A stretch of 64,000 nt of DNA from Palaemon carinicauda (taxonomy: Eukaryota > Arthropoda > Malacostraca > Decapoda > Palaemonidae): positions 117,502,997-117,566,996 of the forward strand of contig NC_090739.1 in NCBI RefSeq assembly GCF_036898095.1, given 5' to 3'. A program made the position numbers and the translations under genes. The notes below the pieces were generated by a model. It made no database searches and was not told the DNA's origin. It saw nothing but the letters and a program-made list of their open reading frames with translations. Below are positions 45,938 to 62,861 of this stretch, piece after piece. Numbering within the stretch: the first letter of the stretch is position 1; each line of letters opens with the position of its first letter.

Positions 45938-47035
45938 TAGGTTAGGTTAGTACACATTACTGTAATTTAGATTTATAGTAAGATGGGGAAAAGTAATAAA
46001 TCTTGGTTAGCCATATGAGACAGCCAGATTTTTTGCTTTAGATAGCAGTATTGTGTAGTAATGCTTTGAAAGGGAAGCCTTAAACTTTTTGTGAAGACAC
46101 TAATTTTCATTGTAAATAACGTTCTAGGCTAGATTATGGAAGGTTATGTCAGAAGGCACCAACCTAATTTTATCCAATTTGCATTTTCTTGGGTCTCGCT
46201 ACATGTATTCATATATATCGCAGAATGTTTTAGCAATATTACATTATGAGCAATGAATATTGGGTGTTCAGACTGTAACAAAATTTATGAACACCCCCTT
46301 TTCCCAAATAGTGCATTGTATTCAATATGTGCTTAATTTTACCCTAAAATCCCAACTTCTCAATCGTGTCCTCCATAATCTAGAAGTTGTAATGCTTACT
46401 TAAGCCTTATTGGGTGGTTTAGGCCAATGTTAAAGATGTCATGCTTATTCAGTTTTTTTTTTCTTCCAGGATCTAATACACTAAACAAATTACCTGTAGA
46501 ATAAATCAACCAGGGACAAATAGATACACACAATCACCCAAGGTACCAGAATTCTTATTTGAAAAATATAGCACACCACTAATAATATCTAACCACCAAC
46601 ATAGTTTAATCGAGCATTAATAAAAAAATTATTAATATTTTACCCATTCCTAAAAGTTGAGTGTCGTATTGATAAAAGTTAAAGATGTAGTGCGGGTAGA
46701 TCAATATTACTCCGGCAATGCTAAACCAAAAAAAATGTTGTAGAGATTATCATTATCATCATCAATAGTGAAGCTACAACCCTAGAATTTTCTAAAAATT
46801 ATACCATCATCCATATGTGAAAGGGGCAAAACCAATGCTCCTACCATCTATAGAGGACCATCAACCTTAGCCCTTCAAAACTTAAGGTAAGGATCACAGT
46901 AAATATACCTACTAATGATACTTTAATACAGTAGTGGCCCACGGGGATGTACTGCTTGCTAGAACAGAGGAGCAGTGAAATTGTATAAAAATTGTGTTTA
47001 TTTTGGTCTGAAATAAGGTAATACTGCAATCTACA

Positions 47036-48046
47036 GAAGTTAGGTAAGTAAGGGTGCAGCATTGAAAGGAAGGGTAAGGTAAGAAAATAGCAGTGTATGG
47101 GAGGTTAGGTAAGGATACAGAGTGAAAGGAAGGTTAAGTAAGGATACAGGAGTGTAAAAAAAGGTTAGGTAAGGATACAGCAGTGTAACGGAGGTAAGGT
47201 AAGGATACGGCAGTGTAAGGGAGGTTAGGTAAGGATGCAGCAGTGAAAAGGAGGTAAGGTAAGAATACAAAAGTGTAAGGAAGGTTAGGGGATACGGCAG
47301 TGTAAGAGAGGTTAGGTAAGAATACGGCAGTGTAAGGGAAGTAAGGTATACAGCAGTGAATGGTATGTTAGGTAAGGAAATAGCAGTATGGGAGGTAAGG
47401 TAAGGATACACAGTGTAAGATAGGTTAAGTAAGGATACGACAGTGTACGAGAGATTAGGTAAGGATACAGCAGTGAAAGGTAGGTAAGTAGGGATGCAGC
47501 AGTGAAAGGTAGGTAAGTAAGGATGCAGCAGTGAAAGGGAGGTTCGATAAGGAAATAGAAGTGTATGGGAGGTAAGGTAAGGATACAGCAGTGTAAGGGA
47601 GGTTAAGTACGGATACAGCAGCATAAGGGAGGTTAGGTAAGGATACAGAAGTGTAAGGGAGGATAGGTAAGGATACAGCAGTGTAAGGGAGGATAGGTAA
47701 GGATACGGCAGTGTAAGGTAGGATAGGTAAGGATACGGCAGTGTAAGGGAGGTTACGTAAGGATACAGCAGTGTAAGGGAGGTTAGGTAAGGATCCGGCA
47801 GCGAAAGGGAGGAAAGTAAGGATAAGGCAGTGTAAGGGAGGTTAGGTAAGGATAAGGCAGTGTAAGGGAGGTTAGGTAAGCATACGGCAGTGAAAGGGAG
47901 ATTAGATAAGGATATGGCAGTCAAAGGGAGATAAAGTAAGAATACAGCAGTGTAAGGGAGGTAAGGTAAGGATACAGCAGTGTAGGGGAGGTTAGGTAAG
48001 GATGCAACAGTGTAAATGGGATTAGGTAAGGGTACGGTAGTCTAAG
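47036..48046. repeat. 30-bp minisatellite
   Basis: About 33 imperfect units of GGTTAGGTAAGGATACAGCA plus GTGTAAGGGA, with length variants. The 30-bp period keeps a minus-strand frame open for 294 codons (Leu/Pro/Tyr/Thr decamers), which I do not consider a gene. Confidence 0.95.
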
Positions 48047-48261
48047 AGAGTCGCAGGGAGCAAAGACGCCCTATTTGGGTAAGGGTACTCTACTAAGTTA
48101 GATTAGGTGGGAACTTTATGTTAGCTGGTGTTCATGTGTTTGTTTCACTTTTAAAATTCAATTTTTTGGGCATGACTTTTGAAATTATAGCACAAACCAT
48201 ATAATATTCCAATTGGTAATTTTGAATTCATTACTACATTATAACTGTCATTTCTCCCATC

Positions 48262-48440
48262 CAAAAGCGGGTTTTCCCACTGGTCTCCCCATAAATGTTT
48301 TAAGATAAGTTAGTCCAAAACCTCGAAAATGGGTGTTTTGCCACAATCGTCATGGTCAGAAAAGCATAACACCCAAGATAACGCGCAGGAAAAATATATG
48401 GTTCATGTGTCTAAAAAATTGAGAGTATCATATATTTACA
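48262..48440 (+). repeat. Dispersed repeat pair, copy 2
   Basis: See the matching blocks described for 43105-43290. Same orientation, about 5.1 kb downstream, on the far side of the minisatellite. Confidence 0.7.
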
Positions 48441-48540
48441 TAATTAGACATGTTAATCTTGCTGACAATAAAGGGGAAGGTGGGAAAACAGTGGCTGTTG
48501 TAGAACAATGTCAGGGAATTTGTGCATAAATACTGGGAAC

Positions 48541-49760
48541 TTCTTAATTTGTTATAAAAAAAAAAAAAACACTGGTAATGCTTAAGCCATACAAGTAACT
48601 CAACACCTGGCAAATGCAAATAAGGTATAGCAGTAACACATAATCAGTCTCCCAAAAGTAAAAAATGTTAGATATAAGTTATTGTGCTTAAGCCGCCTTA
48701 GACAGAGAGGAAAATAGCAAACTAGCCAGCATAAGCAAATTTCTCATAGAAAATTCTAGTTTTGCTATGAATCAAAATACTTCAGCATCCTAGTAATCTG
48801 CAACTTTACTTTACAACTCGAAATATAATATTTCACAAAGAGGAAAACACACAATTGAAGAGTGCTCTGAACCAGAGTGCTCGAAATTGTTTCAAAGCTC
48901 CGAAGCCAATTAAAAACTATAGTAATATTCATTGTACTTAACACATGACTTACGCAGTACATGGGACTTAAACCTAGAAAATGGTAAAATGGCCAGCCCT
49001 ATGACTACTGACTGGAAGCGGAATAGGTCTACCCACATTGCAAACTACATATCCATCAATTTTCATTTGAAAACCTCAATCAAGATACTTTATTAACCTG
49101 ACCTAACATTTAATTTACTACGCCAACCTTTAGAAAACGTGTACCGTTTAATTACCTAAAATGTCGTAACCAAGGAGATGTATCCGTTTTTTTCTCTCTC
49201 CATCAGCAAGCGGTAGTGTCACTGTCATGTCAGTGTCACACCAGATTGCGGAGCAATACATTTGTCAGGAATATTGGAACATGCAAACATTTCTTAAAAC
49301 CATTATTTAATCGTATCTTTCTTTTGAATGCCATGATAAACAGATAAAACAAAACATGAAATAAATACACACTTAACTTTGTTGGTTTTACGATAAGATG
49401 GAGGAAATACCATGAACTACTTTTCTTGCCAGATTTTATTTTTTTATTCTTATGCAAGCAAACAAATACATAGACATCCATTCCCATAAATAATGCACAC
49501 ATTCACATGCCCTCATACACACGCTGATCAAACAAACACAGACACACACAGGCTGCAATATCCTGTATATGCTGGCCCACAGAAACCAGGGAGCAATAAA
49601 CCAAATCGGTATTGATATGCGATACCCACGACCGGAAATCCGTCCTGAAATAATTAATTGACGGAAACCATATTGTTCAGAGGGAGAGCGACTGTGACAG
49701 ACATATAATAGGCTTATAATCAAGGTCTATAGGCCTTGCTTATAATAGTTGAAGCTGTAA
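48541..49760. other. No gene recognised
   Basis: AT-rich sequence with a short poly-A at 48557. Open stretches are short and without motifs. Confidence 0.55.
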
Positions 49761-49763
49761 GCA

Positions 49764-53460
<3,697 letters not shown>

Positions 53461-53475
53461 TACATATATGTATGT

Positions 53476-53483
<8 letters not shown>

Positions 53484-53553
<70 letters not shown>
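53484..53553. repeat. (TA)n microsatellite
   Basis: About 70 bases of TA, lying between YR-E and the retroposon copy. Confidence 0.97.
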
Positions 53554-53554
<1 letters not shown>

Positions 53555-53557
<3 letters not shown>

Positions 53558-54010
53558 CAAGCGAAGATACAGCTCTAGTTGGGAAAGCAAGGTGATATAA
53601 GACCAAGGGCTCCAACAGGGAAAAATAGCCCTGTGAGGAAATGAAACTAAAAGAGAAGTAATGAACGATCAAAATAAAACATTTTCAGAACAGTAACAAC
53701 ATTAGATAACATCTTTCGAACCTTAAAAAACAAGAGGAAGAGAAATAAGATACAATAGTGACCTGAGTGTACCCTCAAGCAAGAGAACCCTAATTCAAGA
53801 TAATGGAAGACCATGGTAGAGAGGCTATGGCACTTCCCAATGATTTTATTTTGGAGTGCCCTTCTCCTTGAAGACCTTCTTACTATAGCTGAAGAGTCTC
53901 CTCTACTCTTACCAAGAAGAAAGTAGCCACTGAACAATTATAGTACAGTAGTTAACCCCTTGAACGAAGGACAATTGTTTGGTAATCTCAGTGTTGTCAG
54001 GTGTATAAGG
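53555..54010 (-). mobile_element. Unclassified dispersed retroposon, copy 2
   Basis: Reverse orientation relative to the copy at 29.24 kb. In reverse complement it carries ACACCTGACAACACTGAGAT, GTTCAGTGGCTACTTTC, GTGCCATAGCCTCT, GAGGGTACACTCAGG and the CCCAACTAGAGCTGT end. Its 3' end abuts (TA)n rather than (AAT)n. Confidence 0.75.
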
Positions 54011-55119
54011 AGCATAGCTGGATTAACCATTACGCAAAATAAGCACGTGCTTAGGGCATCTGGGGAGGGGGTAACCACAGCTTCATCATTCATGCTCTGT
54101 TAGGGTAACCCTTAATTTTCGGATAAAACAAGGCAAAACTAATTTGAGCTATTTGAGGACACTCCTCTGAACGCTATATCTCAAACTCATCAGTTTGTGA
54201 AAATCCAACTTTTTGACAATTCATAAGCCTGATTGGACGTTCTCAAGAAAGGTTTGTGACTCTGATCACCAAGTAGGCCTACAGTAGGCTCACACCAGTA
54301 ACCTTATCTCGACATCAGGAATGAAATTTTCAACCTATTTGTCAATCAATAGTTTTGTTAAGGAGATGTGCTCTTTAGTAGCTTAAGTTGAGAAATTGAA
54401 TATTAAAGACTGCAAATTTTACAAGTAGGCCTATTCAACAATCGGTTTTGCTGATGCTGTTTTGAGCTCTTAACAGTTCAATGATTCCAGTTTATAATGA
54501 AAACTAATAAGCAAACCAGAAGACTATTCTCAATTTCTTTCAGCCATGGCAAAATAAAATTCTGAATGTGAATTTTTCCGCTCATAAGAACACTTCTTCT
54601 TTATTATGAATGTAAGCCATAGTTTTAATAATGTTTATAACAAAACAAATACATAATCAGGAAATTCAGGTCTATCCAAAACCTCTACATTGTTGTTCAC
54701 TATGTATTGGTTTTTGGACTTCTGACTCAAGGTTTTCTTTTTCGTTATAAAATCGATTAAAATGAACTCTAAATTCTCAACATTATCTGACGATATATTC
54801 AAAATGATAATTATAGAAATAATGATGATAAGGAAAACTACATAAAACTGATCATATATGCGTTTCTCGCTCCTAAAAGAAAAGAAAAGTGTGATTACTG
54901 AAGGGAAAGTCTAATAGAATAATACTTGAATGGTATCTTCAAGATATAAGAAATAGAAAAATGTTCTTCTCAGGCTACTTAAATTTCATCATTATATGTA
55001 TAACAGAAAGCAATTAGGATAAAAAATCCTTAAATAGAGCATTTGAACGAAGTGACCTGCGTGAATTTAAACTCATTCGCCAACAGCAGCCCATTTACCA
55101 GAGGAACCCTGTCATCTTG
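54011..55119. other. AT-rich non-coding region
   Basis: No gene or clear repeat recognised. Confidence 0.6.
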
Positions 55120-55700
55120 TACATTTTAAGTCAAGAGGGAGGCTCTGAGGCTGAGGTTTAGAATAAGATAAAAGCAGCCTGGGGGAAGTGGAGAGATGTA
55201 GTGGGAATGGTATTTGATAAAAATGCCAATCGTGCTAAAAATTAAGATCTATACCACAGTAATAAGACCAGTGTTAATATATGGATCGAAAATGTGGAGT
55301 CTAAGATAAAAAGAGGAAGCAAAGAGATGAGAGAACAGAGATGAGAATGCTGAAATGGATTATGGGAATATCACTGCTCGAAAGATTGGACAATTAGGAA
55401 ATAAGAAGATTGGCAGGCGTAGTAAAGATTACAAAGCAGATAAGAGTGTCACGACTCAGATGGTGTGGGCATGTGTGGATGAATAGTGGGGAGGAAGTGA
55501 GGAGGGCTTAGGTTGAACCTGTTAGGGAGAGAAGATTGAGCGGGAGGCACAACGGCCCTACTTTGTGATAATTAGACGGCGAGATAAAGTGAAGGATGAT
55601 AAGGAGAGGAAAGCTTTAGTGGAAGAGGATGTCTTTGATAGAAGGCATTGGAGAGGGTATATCAGACAACCGACCCCTTGATGTAGGGAAAGAAGATTTA
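55120..55700 (+). mobile_element. LINE fragment (RT C-terminal region), second family
   Basis: Reading across frames: KIKAAWGKWRDVVGMVFDKN, KIYTTVIRPVLIYGSKMWSL, EMRMLKWIMGISLLERLDN, RVSRLRWCGHVW, and finally RRHWRGYIRQPTP before a stop. The IRPVLIYGSxxW and EMRMLxW...RLRWxGHV series is characteristic of the region downstream of the RT core in many invertebrate LINEs. Stops and frameshifts make it non-functional. It differs from the LINE at 28.9/34.3 kb. Confidence 0.8.
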
Positions 55701-56743
<1,043 letters not shown>

Positions 56744-57146
56744 GGCTCAAGCCATGTCGTCCTGATGGAAATACCTATAGGGTAGCTTCCTAGGGTATAT
56801 TACAACTACGGCGATATTCCCAGAGAATTTACCGTAAGGTACCAGAATTCTAACTCCTGGAGCTAATATCCCTCCTGAAAGGGATATCGCGACATATCAA
56901 AGGACGTATTCTTGACACGCCACATGGCAATCTGCACCCTGACAGAGATTTCGTCTCGTAGGGGCAGTTGGCAAGAAACGAATTCGGGAAAGAAAAAGGG
57001 GGAGCCGCTCCCAAGGCTCCTTATCTCCCGTTTCGTAAGCGTGCCTGGCGCCAATCCTGGCGCCATCTGTATTCCTTTTTGCGTAGCTTAACAACTCGGT
57101 GTTTTTTCCTGTGTTTCTCGCAAATCTTGGATTTATTCTGCTTTTC

Positions 57147-57218
57147 ATGGCTTCTCCGTCTTCGTCGGCCACTGATAAGTTGAGTACCATGTCTTTTATG
57201 TATAAATGTAGGCTCTTG
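57147..57218 (+). CDS. YR-F gag exon 1 (proposed)
   Basis: The ATG at 57147 opens 24 codons (MASPSSSATDKLSTMSFMYK, then CRLL) to a donor G|GTAAAT at 57218/57219. Phase is 0, matching the phase-0 acceptor TTTCTTCTCTTTACAG at 59171-59186. The next exon opens EDLLKCGNVFC. A homologous exon survives in YR-E. Without splicing the frame ends within a few codons (TGA at 57228). The model is inferred from sequence signals only; an alternative is that gag simply starts in the ORF at 59118. Confidence 0.5.
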
Positions 57219-59186
57219 GTAAATTTTTGAGTGATTAATAGGTTTAATCTTTGTTACAAGAGCCGTAGCCTTCCGGAGGCGTCATGGACGCTGTCGCTCG
57301 CTAGGTATAAGTTTAGTTAGTCAGAGCGACATTCCCGGTTGTTTTGCTTTAATAAATTTTAGTTATTTAGCATTACATAGGATTTCCTTTCGTGCTTAGT
57401 ATTATTTTGGCGAAGTATTCGCCATTCTGGCCTACGCTAGGCCATGTAGCCTAGTCGTTTGGTCCTAGTACTTCATGCATGATTTTGGTTTTTCCGAGTG
57501 TATTAAAATTTTATTGAAGCTTTAGGCTATGTTTTATACATTTAAGATTGTGTGGAATATTTCCAAGATAGTATACGAGTGAGTTTCAGTGATTTAGGTA
57601 ATCGATTCTCTTGGTGCCTCGGCTAAGTTGCTTATGGAGCCTTAGTATACTTTCTCATACTCCCCGGTTGCTTTCTTTTCTTCGGAGAAGGTATGCAATC
57701 CCTTTCCCTCTGTTTAAGCCTTGTGCTTATCCCTAAGTGGTTTTTTCCGAATTGCTTTTCGATAAAACTATACTGGGGTGTTACTGTACCTTCCTGTTCC
57801 AGTAAGTCTGGTTCAAAGAGGGACAGAACAACAGAGTTTTTTTAGTCTGAGTCTGTGTTTGTCTGGCTTGGGGTAGAGTTTCCCTCGCTGGCCTGACACA
57901 GACAAAGGTGGCTTAGCCTCCTTAGGTCACTACCGAAGGTTTCTGTGGATATGATTCCTTCTTTTGTGATCTACCAGACTAGTCCTTGTTGCTGTTCTCG
58001 GGGGAGGATAAGTTTCTTTCCCTGGGAGTAGCAACACCTTCCTTGATTTGGTGCTCTGGGAGCTGGCAAGTATTGCTGGCCTCCCCCCTTGGATCTCCCT
58101 TAGGCTGAGATAAGTTTCTTGGCTGCGGGGGATCCGTCACTAAAGCAAGGTTGGTAGGACCCTCTTTTGTCCCTTCCCCCTCTATCTCCGTAATGGCCTA
58201 GCCATTACAGTACTGTACGTCGTTCTACATCTGGACCTAGAATAGGTTAGGATGTGGAATTGACTCAGCCCCTTGCCGGCGCAAGGGTCTTATATTTTGA
58301 GTGCTGCCCGGACCTCCCTTGGTCCCTCATCCATGCCTGCCTGTAGAGCCAGACGGCATTGGTCAGGAAGCCTGAATTAGATCCTCCCCTTCCTTATATG
58401 CACTCTTTCGGATTGCCGGGCTTGGAGGTAGTGTACACTCTTATCCCGGCATCCATCCTATTTTTCTTCTAGTGCTGTACCCGACCCGGCTGCCGGCCTA
58501 TGAGGCCGGCAGCCGGGTGGGTGTAGTCCTCTGGTTCTTTTGCTGCCGGCTGGCATCGGTCCTGTACCTTTGCCGGCCGGCTCATGTCAGCCCTTGTCTG
58601 CCGGTCACCAAGAGTGTGGCCAGCAGCTGGGTACTACCTTGTGTAGTTGCCGGCCGGCAGTCATTGCCGGCCGGCATTGGCTGTTGCCGGCCGGCACATG
58701 CATTTGAACCAGCGTTCTGCCGCCTTATAGCTGTTAAGTAGTATACTTTAAAGCTAGTCATGGTGTGTGCCGGCCGGCACGTAACCTCCTATACTGTACC
58801 AGTATTCTTCAGTATAACATATACTGTAAGAAGAAAACTATAGTATGGGTTTTGGTACAGCACTGTGTGTTCTAACACTTTTGTGTTTTCTTGCACAAGT
58901 CCTTTGCTGTTGCCCTACAGATAGGAGAGTGAGTTCTTTCCTGTCTATTATCCAGGATTTTAAAATCATTGCTTAGGTGTGAGCTCCACCTGTTTCCTCT
59001 GGAAACTTTGCATTGGTTACTCTAGAAGAGATTAACCATTTGATTTTATTATCTGGAAGGCTGCAACAATGGGTTGTGAGGGAAACACAAGTGTGTGTCT
59101 TTCCTTTCTGAATTGTTATGCTATACTATGCATATCCAGTGATACATAGTTCACTTGATACTCATGGAAATTTCTTCTCTTTACAG
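57219..59186 (+). other. Proposed gag intron of YR-F
   Basis: 1968 bp between GTAAAT and TTACAG, non-coding. It contains a perfect 15-bp hairpin (58484-58498 with 58504-58518) and five copies of the palindrome GCCGGCCGGC (58572, 58649, 58666, 58686, 58769) in an otherwise AT-richer region. The downstream pyrimidine tract is well placed for the acceptor. Part of the 5' half is also present in YR-E. Confidence 0.5.
58484..58778. promoter_or_regulatory. Cluster of GC palindromes
   Basis: The perfect stem ACCCGGCTGCCGGCC (loop TATGA) is followed by five GCCGGCCGGC sites within 210 bp. They could bind a dimeric factor or form RNA structure in the 5' transcript. Function is not known; only the arrangement is observed. 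Confidence 0.45.
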
Positions 59187-61090
59187 GAGGACCTTCTGAA
59201 GTGCGGCAATGTTTTCTGCAACGTCCGCAGCAAGAATCTCTGCGGACATGAGTTTTGTAGGAGACACGCAGCATGCGCTGTCTCCAAGGATGATCTCCAG
59301 TATTGGGACCCTCAGGTATGTACTGTGTGCACTAACCTGATTACTGAGGCCTTTGATTCCCCTAGGACAGCGGAATCAAGGGATATAGCAAGGGAGAAGC
59401 TTCGTACCTGGGTAAGGGGCTTCCAAAAGAACACCTCTGGCCCTTATCTTCCAAGTGAGAAGATGAGGCGTATCTTTTCCCTAAGGCATTAGCTGATGCT
59501 GTGATTCCCCAGCCTCAAGAGGAGATCCCCCAAAGTCAGATCCAGGTGGATGCTGAAGTCGCGGTCGCGATGCAAGACATCCAGTTAGATGACAGGATGT
59601 CTGACGTGGACGAGCATTTGGAAGAAGACCTCCTGGCAGAAGGCCAGGATAAAGTTCAAGCCCCGGACGTCGTAGAGGAAGAGGTCGACGAGGTGTCGGC
59701 TACTCCGGTTCAGATTCCGGAGCCTATTCCCTCAACATCGGCCGGTCTCTCAGTAGAGCTGGGACAGGCCCTCTCTTCTATTGTTGGAATGATCCAACGA
59801 ATGCAGAAGGAGAATCAGGAGAAGGCGGCTGCAATGGAACTGCGGATGCAGAGCCTTGCAGAATCACATGGGCCCCAGAAAAGGCTCAATGTGAAAGACC
59901 TTCCCTTTTCCTCAGATGCTAAACCATGTGTCCAGCTGAGGAAGGAACCAGCTTCAAAGGAGGTGCCAGAGCCGAAGGAGGTCATAGTAATGGACCATAC
60001 TAAGGCTCAAGCTCTGCTTTCATCCTCGTTGAAAGAGAGGGGCTTCTCTAACTCAAAAGTAGCTGCATTGAGCAAGAAGCTCCCTTCCTTTGTGTCCTCT
60101 CCTGCTAGAGCCTTCTCCTTTTTACAGAAAGGGTTTGCGGCTGTACTAAAAGCAGTCGAGGCCGACAAGCCTTGCCCCTCCCTGGAGGAGTGTAAACCCT
60201 TGTCGCTGGCCCTACCTAGGGACCACAAAGACTGGAAGGACGTCCATCTTACGTTCTCAGTTGGGAAGTTGGAGGCTGATATCGCCGGACGTCAGTTCGG
60301 CGAGGACCTCCCTAAGCTGTCTGACTTTCTCTTGCAGAGAGAGTTCGAGACAAAAGAAAGACTGGCTGCCTCAATGTCTCTTCAGACTACTCTTGAGACG
60401 ATGGCAAGTAACCCCAAGGTCCATGAAATGTTCATGGTGGTGGCCAAGACTCATCTGGCCACAGTGACGAAGGACCTTTATGGCTTCGTCAAGGCGAGGA
60501 GAGCTTGTAGGGAGTTCGTGTTCACCTCGGCTATGGTGAGGCACGAGCCAAGGAAACTAATCTCCTCCAACATTTGGGGCAAAGACCTTTTCCCTACCGA
60601 TTTGGTCAAAGAAGTAGTTGATAAGGCCGCCTTGGAGAATAGAAACCTTCTCCAGAAGTTTGGCCTGGCTATCAAAAGAAAGTCTTCCCCGGATGAGGGT
60701 CCTCAACCAAAGAGGAAGACTATGAGAACTAGGCTACCGTCTCGGCCAGCCAAGCCTTTTAGACAGCAACAGCAACTGCAATTGCCATTGCCTCCAGTGC
60801 CCCAGATTGTGGCACAAACCCCGACCACTTTTCAGTGGGTACCCCAGGCCGTGTCGACACAGTCCACGGCATTCACCCCATCGTTCGAAGGGCAGTCTAC
60901 TTCCTTTCGAGCAAATCCTAGAGGGGCAGCCAGAGGCTCGTCTGGGTGCCCCTCAAGGGGAAGGGGATTCAGGGGTGGTCGTGGTCAGGGAGGCAAGACC
61001 TCGGGACGGCAGTCCAAGTGGGATGATACCGGTAGGAGGGAGACTTCTGAAATTTCGGGATCGGTGGTCCTTCGATCCCTGGGCCCACAG
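59187..61090 (+). pseudogene. YR-F gag exon 2 (one frameshift)
   Basis: From 59187 the frame encodes a Cys/His-rich block (CGNVFC, CGHEFCRRHAAC, then CTVC about 25 residues later), a probable zinc-binding fold. At about 59462 the reading must slip back one base to continue (DEAYLFPKALADAVIPQ) into the frame open from 59501. That part has an acidic segment (59570-59700), a predicted helix VELGQALSSIVGMIQRMQKE, a long capsid-like helical region (60000-60640), and a basic, Gln-rich tail ending in an RGG-like GRGFRGGRGQGG near 61000. It overlaps pol. The frame staying open to 61939 is probably fortuitous. The frameshift may be a mutation, a sequencing error or programmed. Confidence 0.7.
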
Positions 61091-62861
61091 CCTACTCAAG
61101 AATGGACTGGGCTGGAGCTGGTACAGCACTCCACCCCCGGGCCTTCGGGTTTTCCAACACTCCACCCCCGTTCTGGAGGAGTACGTTCAAGAACTGTTGG
61201 AGAAAAATGTGATCCGAAAGGTGAAGTCCATCAAATTCCAAGGGAGGCTGTTTTGTGTTCCCAAGAAAGACTCGGAAAAGCTCAGAGCCATTCTGGACTT
61301 GTCGCCACTCAACAAGTTCATAGTGTATTGCAAATTCAAGATGCTAACACTGCAACACATAAGGACCTTACTGCCCAAGAGGGCATATTCTGTCTCTATA
61401 GACTTGTCAGACGCCTATTGGCACATTCCAATCAACCGTCTACTCTCCCCCTACCTAGGGTTCAGGCTACAACGAAGACTATACGCCTTCAGAGCCATGC
61501 CATTCGGGCTAAACATAGCCCCAAGGATTTTTACGAAGCTTGCGAGCGTAGCTCTCAAACAATTACGCCTAAAGGGAATTCGGGTAGTAGCCTACCTGGA
61601 CGACTGGTTGGTGTGGGCAGCATCCGAGACAGAATGCTTGCAAGCTTCCAGTCAAGTGATCTAGTTCCTAGAGTACCTAGGTTTCAAGATCAACAGAAAA
61701 AAGTCTCGACTTTCTCCATCTCAAAAGTTCCAGTGGCTGGGAATCCACTGGGACCTTTTGTCACACCGTTTCTCCATCCCGGCGAAGAAAAGGAAGGAGA
61801 TAGCGGGTTCTGTCAAGAGACTTCTAGATTCCGAAAGGAGATCAAGACGCGAACAGGAGAGGGTACTGAGCTCTCTCCAGTTTGCTTCGGTGACAGACCC
61901 AGTGCTAAGAGCACAGCTAAAGGATGCAACCAGAGTTAGGAGAAGTTATGCATCAAACGTGCGAAGAGATCTGAGAAGACCAGTTCCGCTTCGGCTACGT
62001 ACTCTTCTCAGGCCTTGGTCCCAAGCCAGACTTCTAAAGAAGTCGGTTCTTCTCCAGCCACCTCCCCCGTCGGTGACGATTCACTCAGACGCCTCAAAGG
62101 AGGGATGGGGAGGTCACTCTCATCGGAAAAAAGTCCAGGGGACTTGGTCCAAGCTATTCAAGACCTTTCACATAAACTTTCTAGAAGCTATGGCAGTGCT
62201 CCTTACCTTAAAGAAAGTTTCCCCGCGTCACTCCATCCACATAAGGTTGGTGATGGACAGCGAGGTAGTTGTGAGATGCTTGAATCAACAAGGATCGAGG
62301 TCACCACCTCTCAACCTGGTGATGTTGGCCATCTTCCGATTGGCGGAAAAGAAGAAGTGGTACCTGTCGGCAGTTCACCTTCAAGGAGTCCGCAATGTAA
62401 CAGCGGACGCTCTATCCAGGTTCACACCGATAGAGTTGGAATGGTCCTTAGACGCAGGATCATTCTCCTTCATTCTGAATCAAGTCCCAGAACTGCAGAT
62501 AGACCTCTTTGCGACGAAAGACAACAAGAAGTTGCCCCTGTACGTGTCCCCGTACGAGGACCCCTTAGCTGAAGCAGTGGACGTGATGTCCCTCAACTGG
62601 AACAGAGGGCCCAGGATTTATCTGTTCCCTCATCACAACCTTCTGTTGAGGGTCCTCAACAAACTGAGATCCTTCAAGGGGGTAGCTGCAATAGTAGCCC
62701 ACAAGTGGCCGAACAGCGTGTGGTTCCCCCTGGCATTGGAACTACAGCTAAAGTTTGTACCGCATCCAGATCCAGTTCTGACCCAGCGAGTCCAGAAGTC
62801 TACTGTCTGCGCTTCATTACAGAAAACCCGGACCCTGCAGCTCATGATTTTCTCTCCCTAG
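61023..62861 (+). pseudogene. YR-F pol: RT, RNase H, methylase-like region; one TAG
   Basis: Start chosen at the ATG at 61023 (MIPVGGRLLKFRDRW), the usual beginning of DIRS RTs; the frame itself is open from 60807. RT: AILDLSPLNKFI, motif A VSIDLSDAYWHIPI, FGLNIAPRIF, motif C YLDDW. A TAG at 61662-61664 interrupts; the same frame continues FLEYLGFKINRKKSRLS. RNase H: IHSDASKEGWGGH, HINFLEAMAVLLTL, LVMDSEVVVRCLNQQG and VTADALSRF, giving all four acidic residues. Then IDLFATKDNKKLPLY and LFPHHNLLLRVLNKL, the methylase-like block. Apart from the stop the frame is complete. Gag and pol are in different frames, as in many DIRS elements. Confidence 0.88.

Noticed and set aside
47040..47924. 294-codon minus-strand frame with Leu/Pro/Tyr decamers
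   Set aside because: Produced by the 30-bp period of the minisatellite; no start context, no domain, and units vary as in non-coding DNA.
47036..48046. Telomeric repeat (TTAGG)n
   Set aside because: TTAGG occurs once per 30-bp unit rather than as a pure pentamer array.
61090..61939. Gag frame of YR-F continuing to 61939
   Set aside because: Beyond about 61090 it overlaps the conserved RT in another frame and its own translation has no gag-like features.
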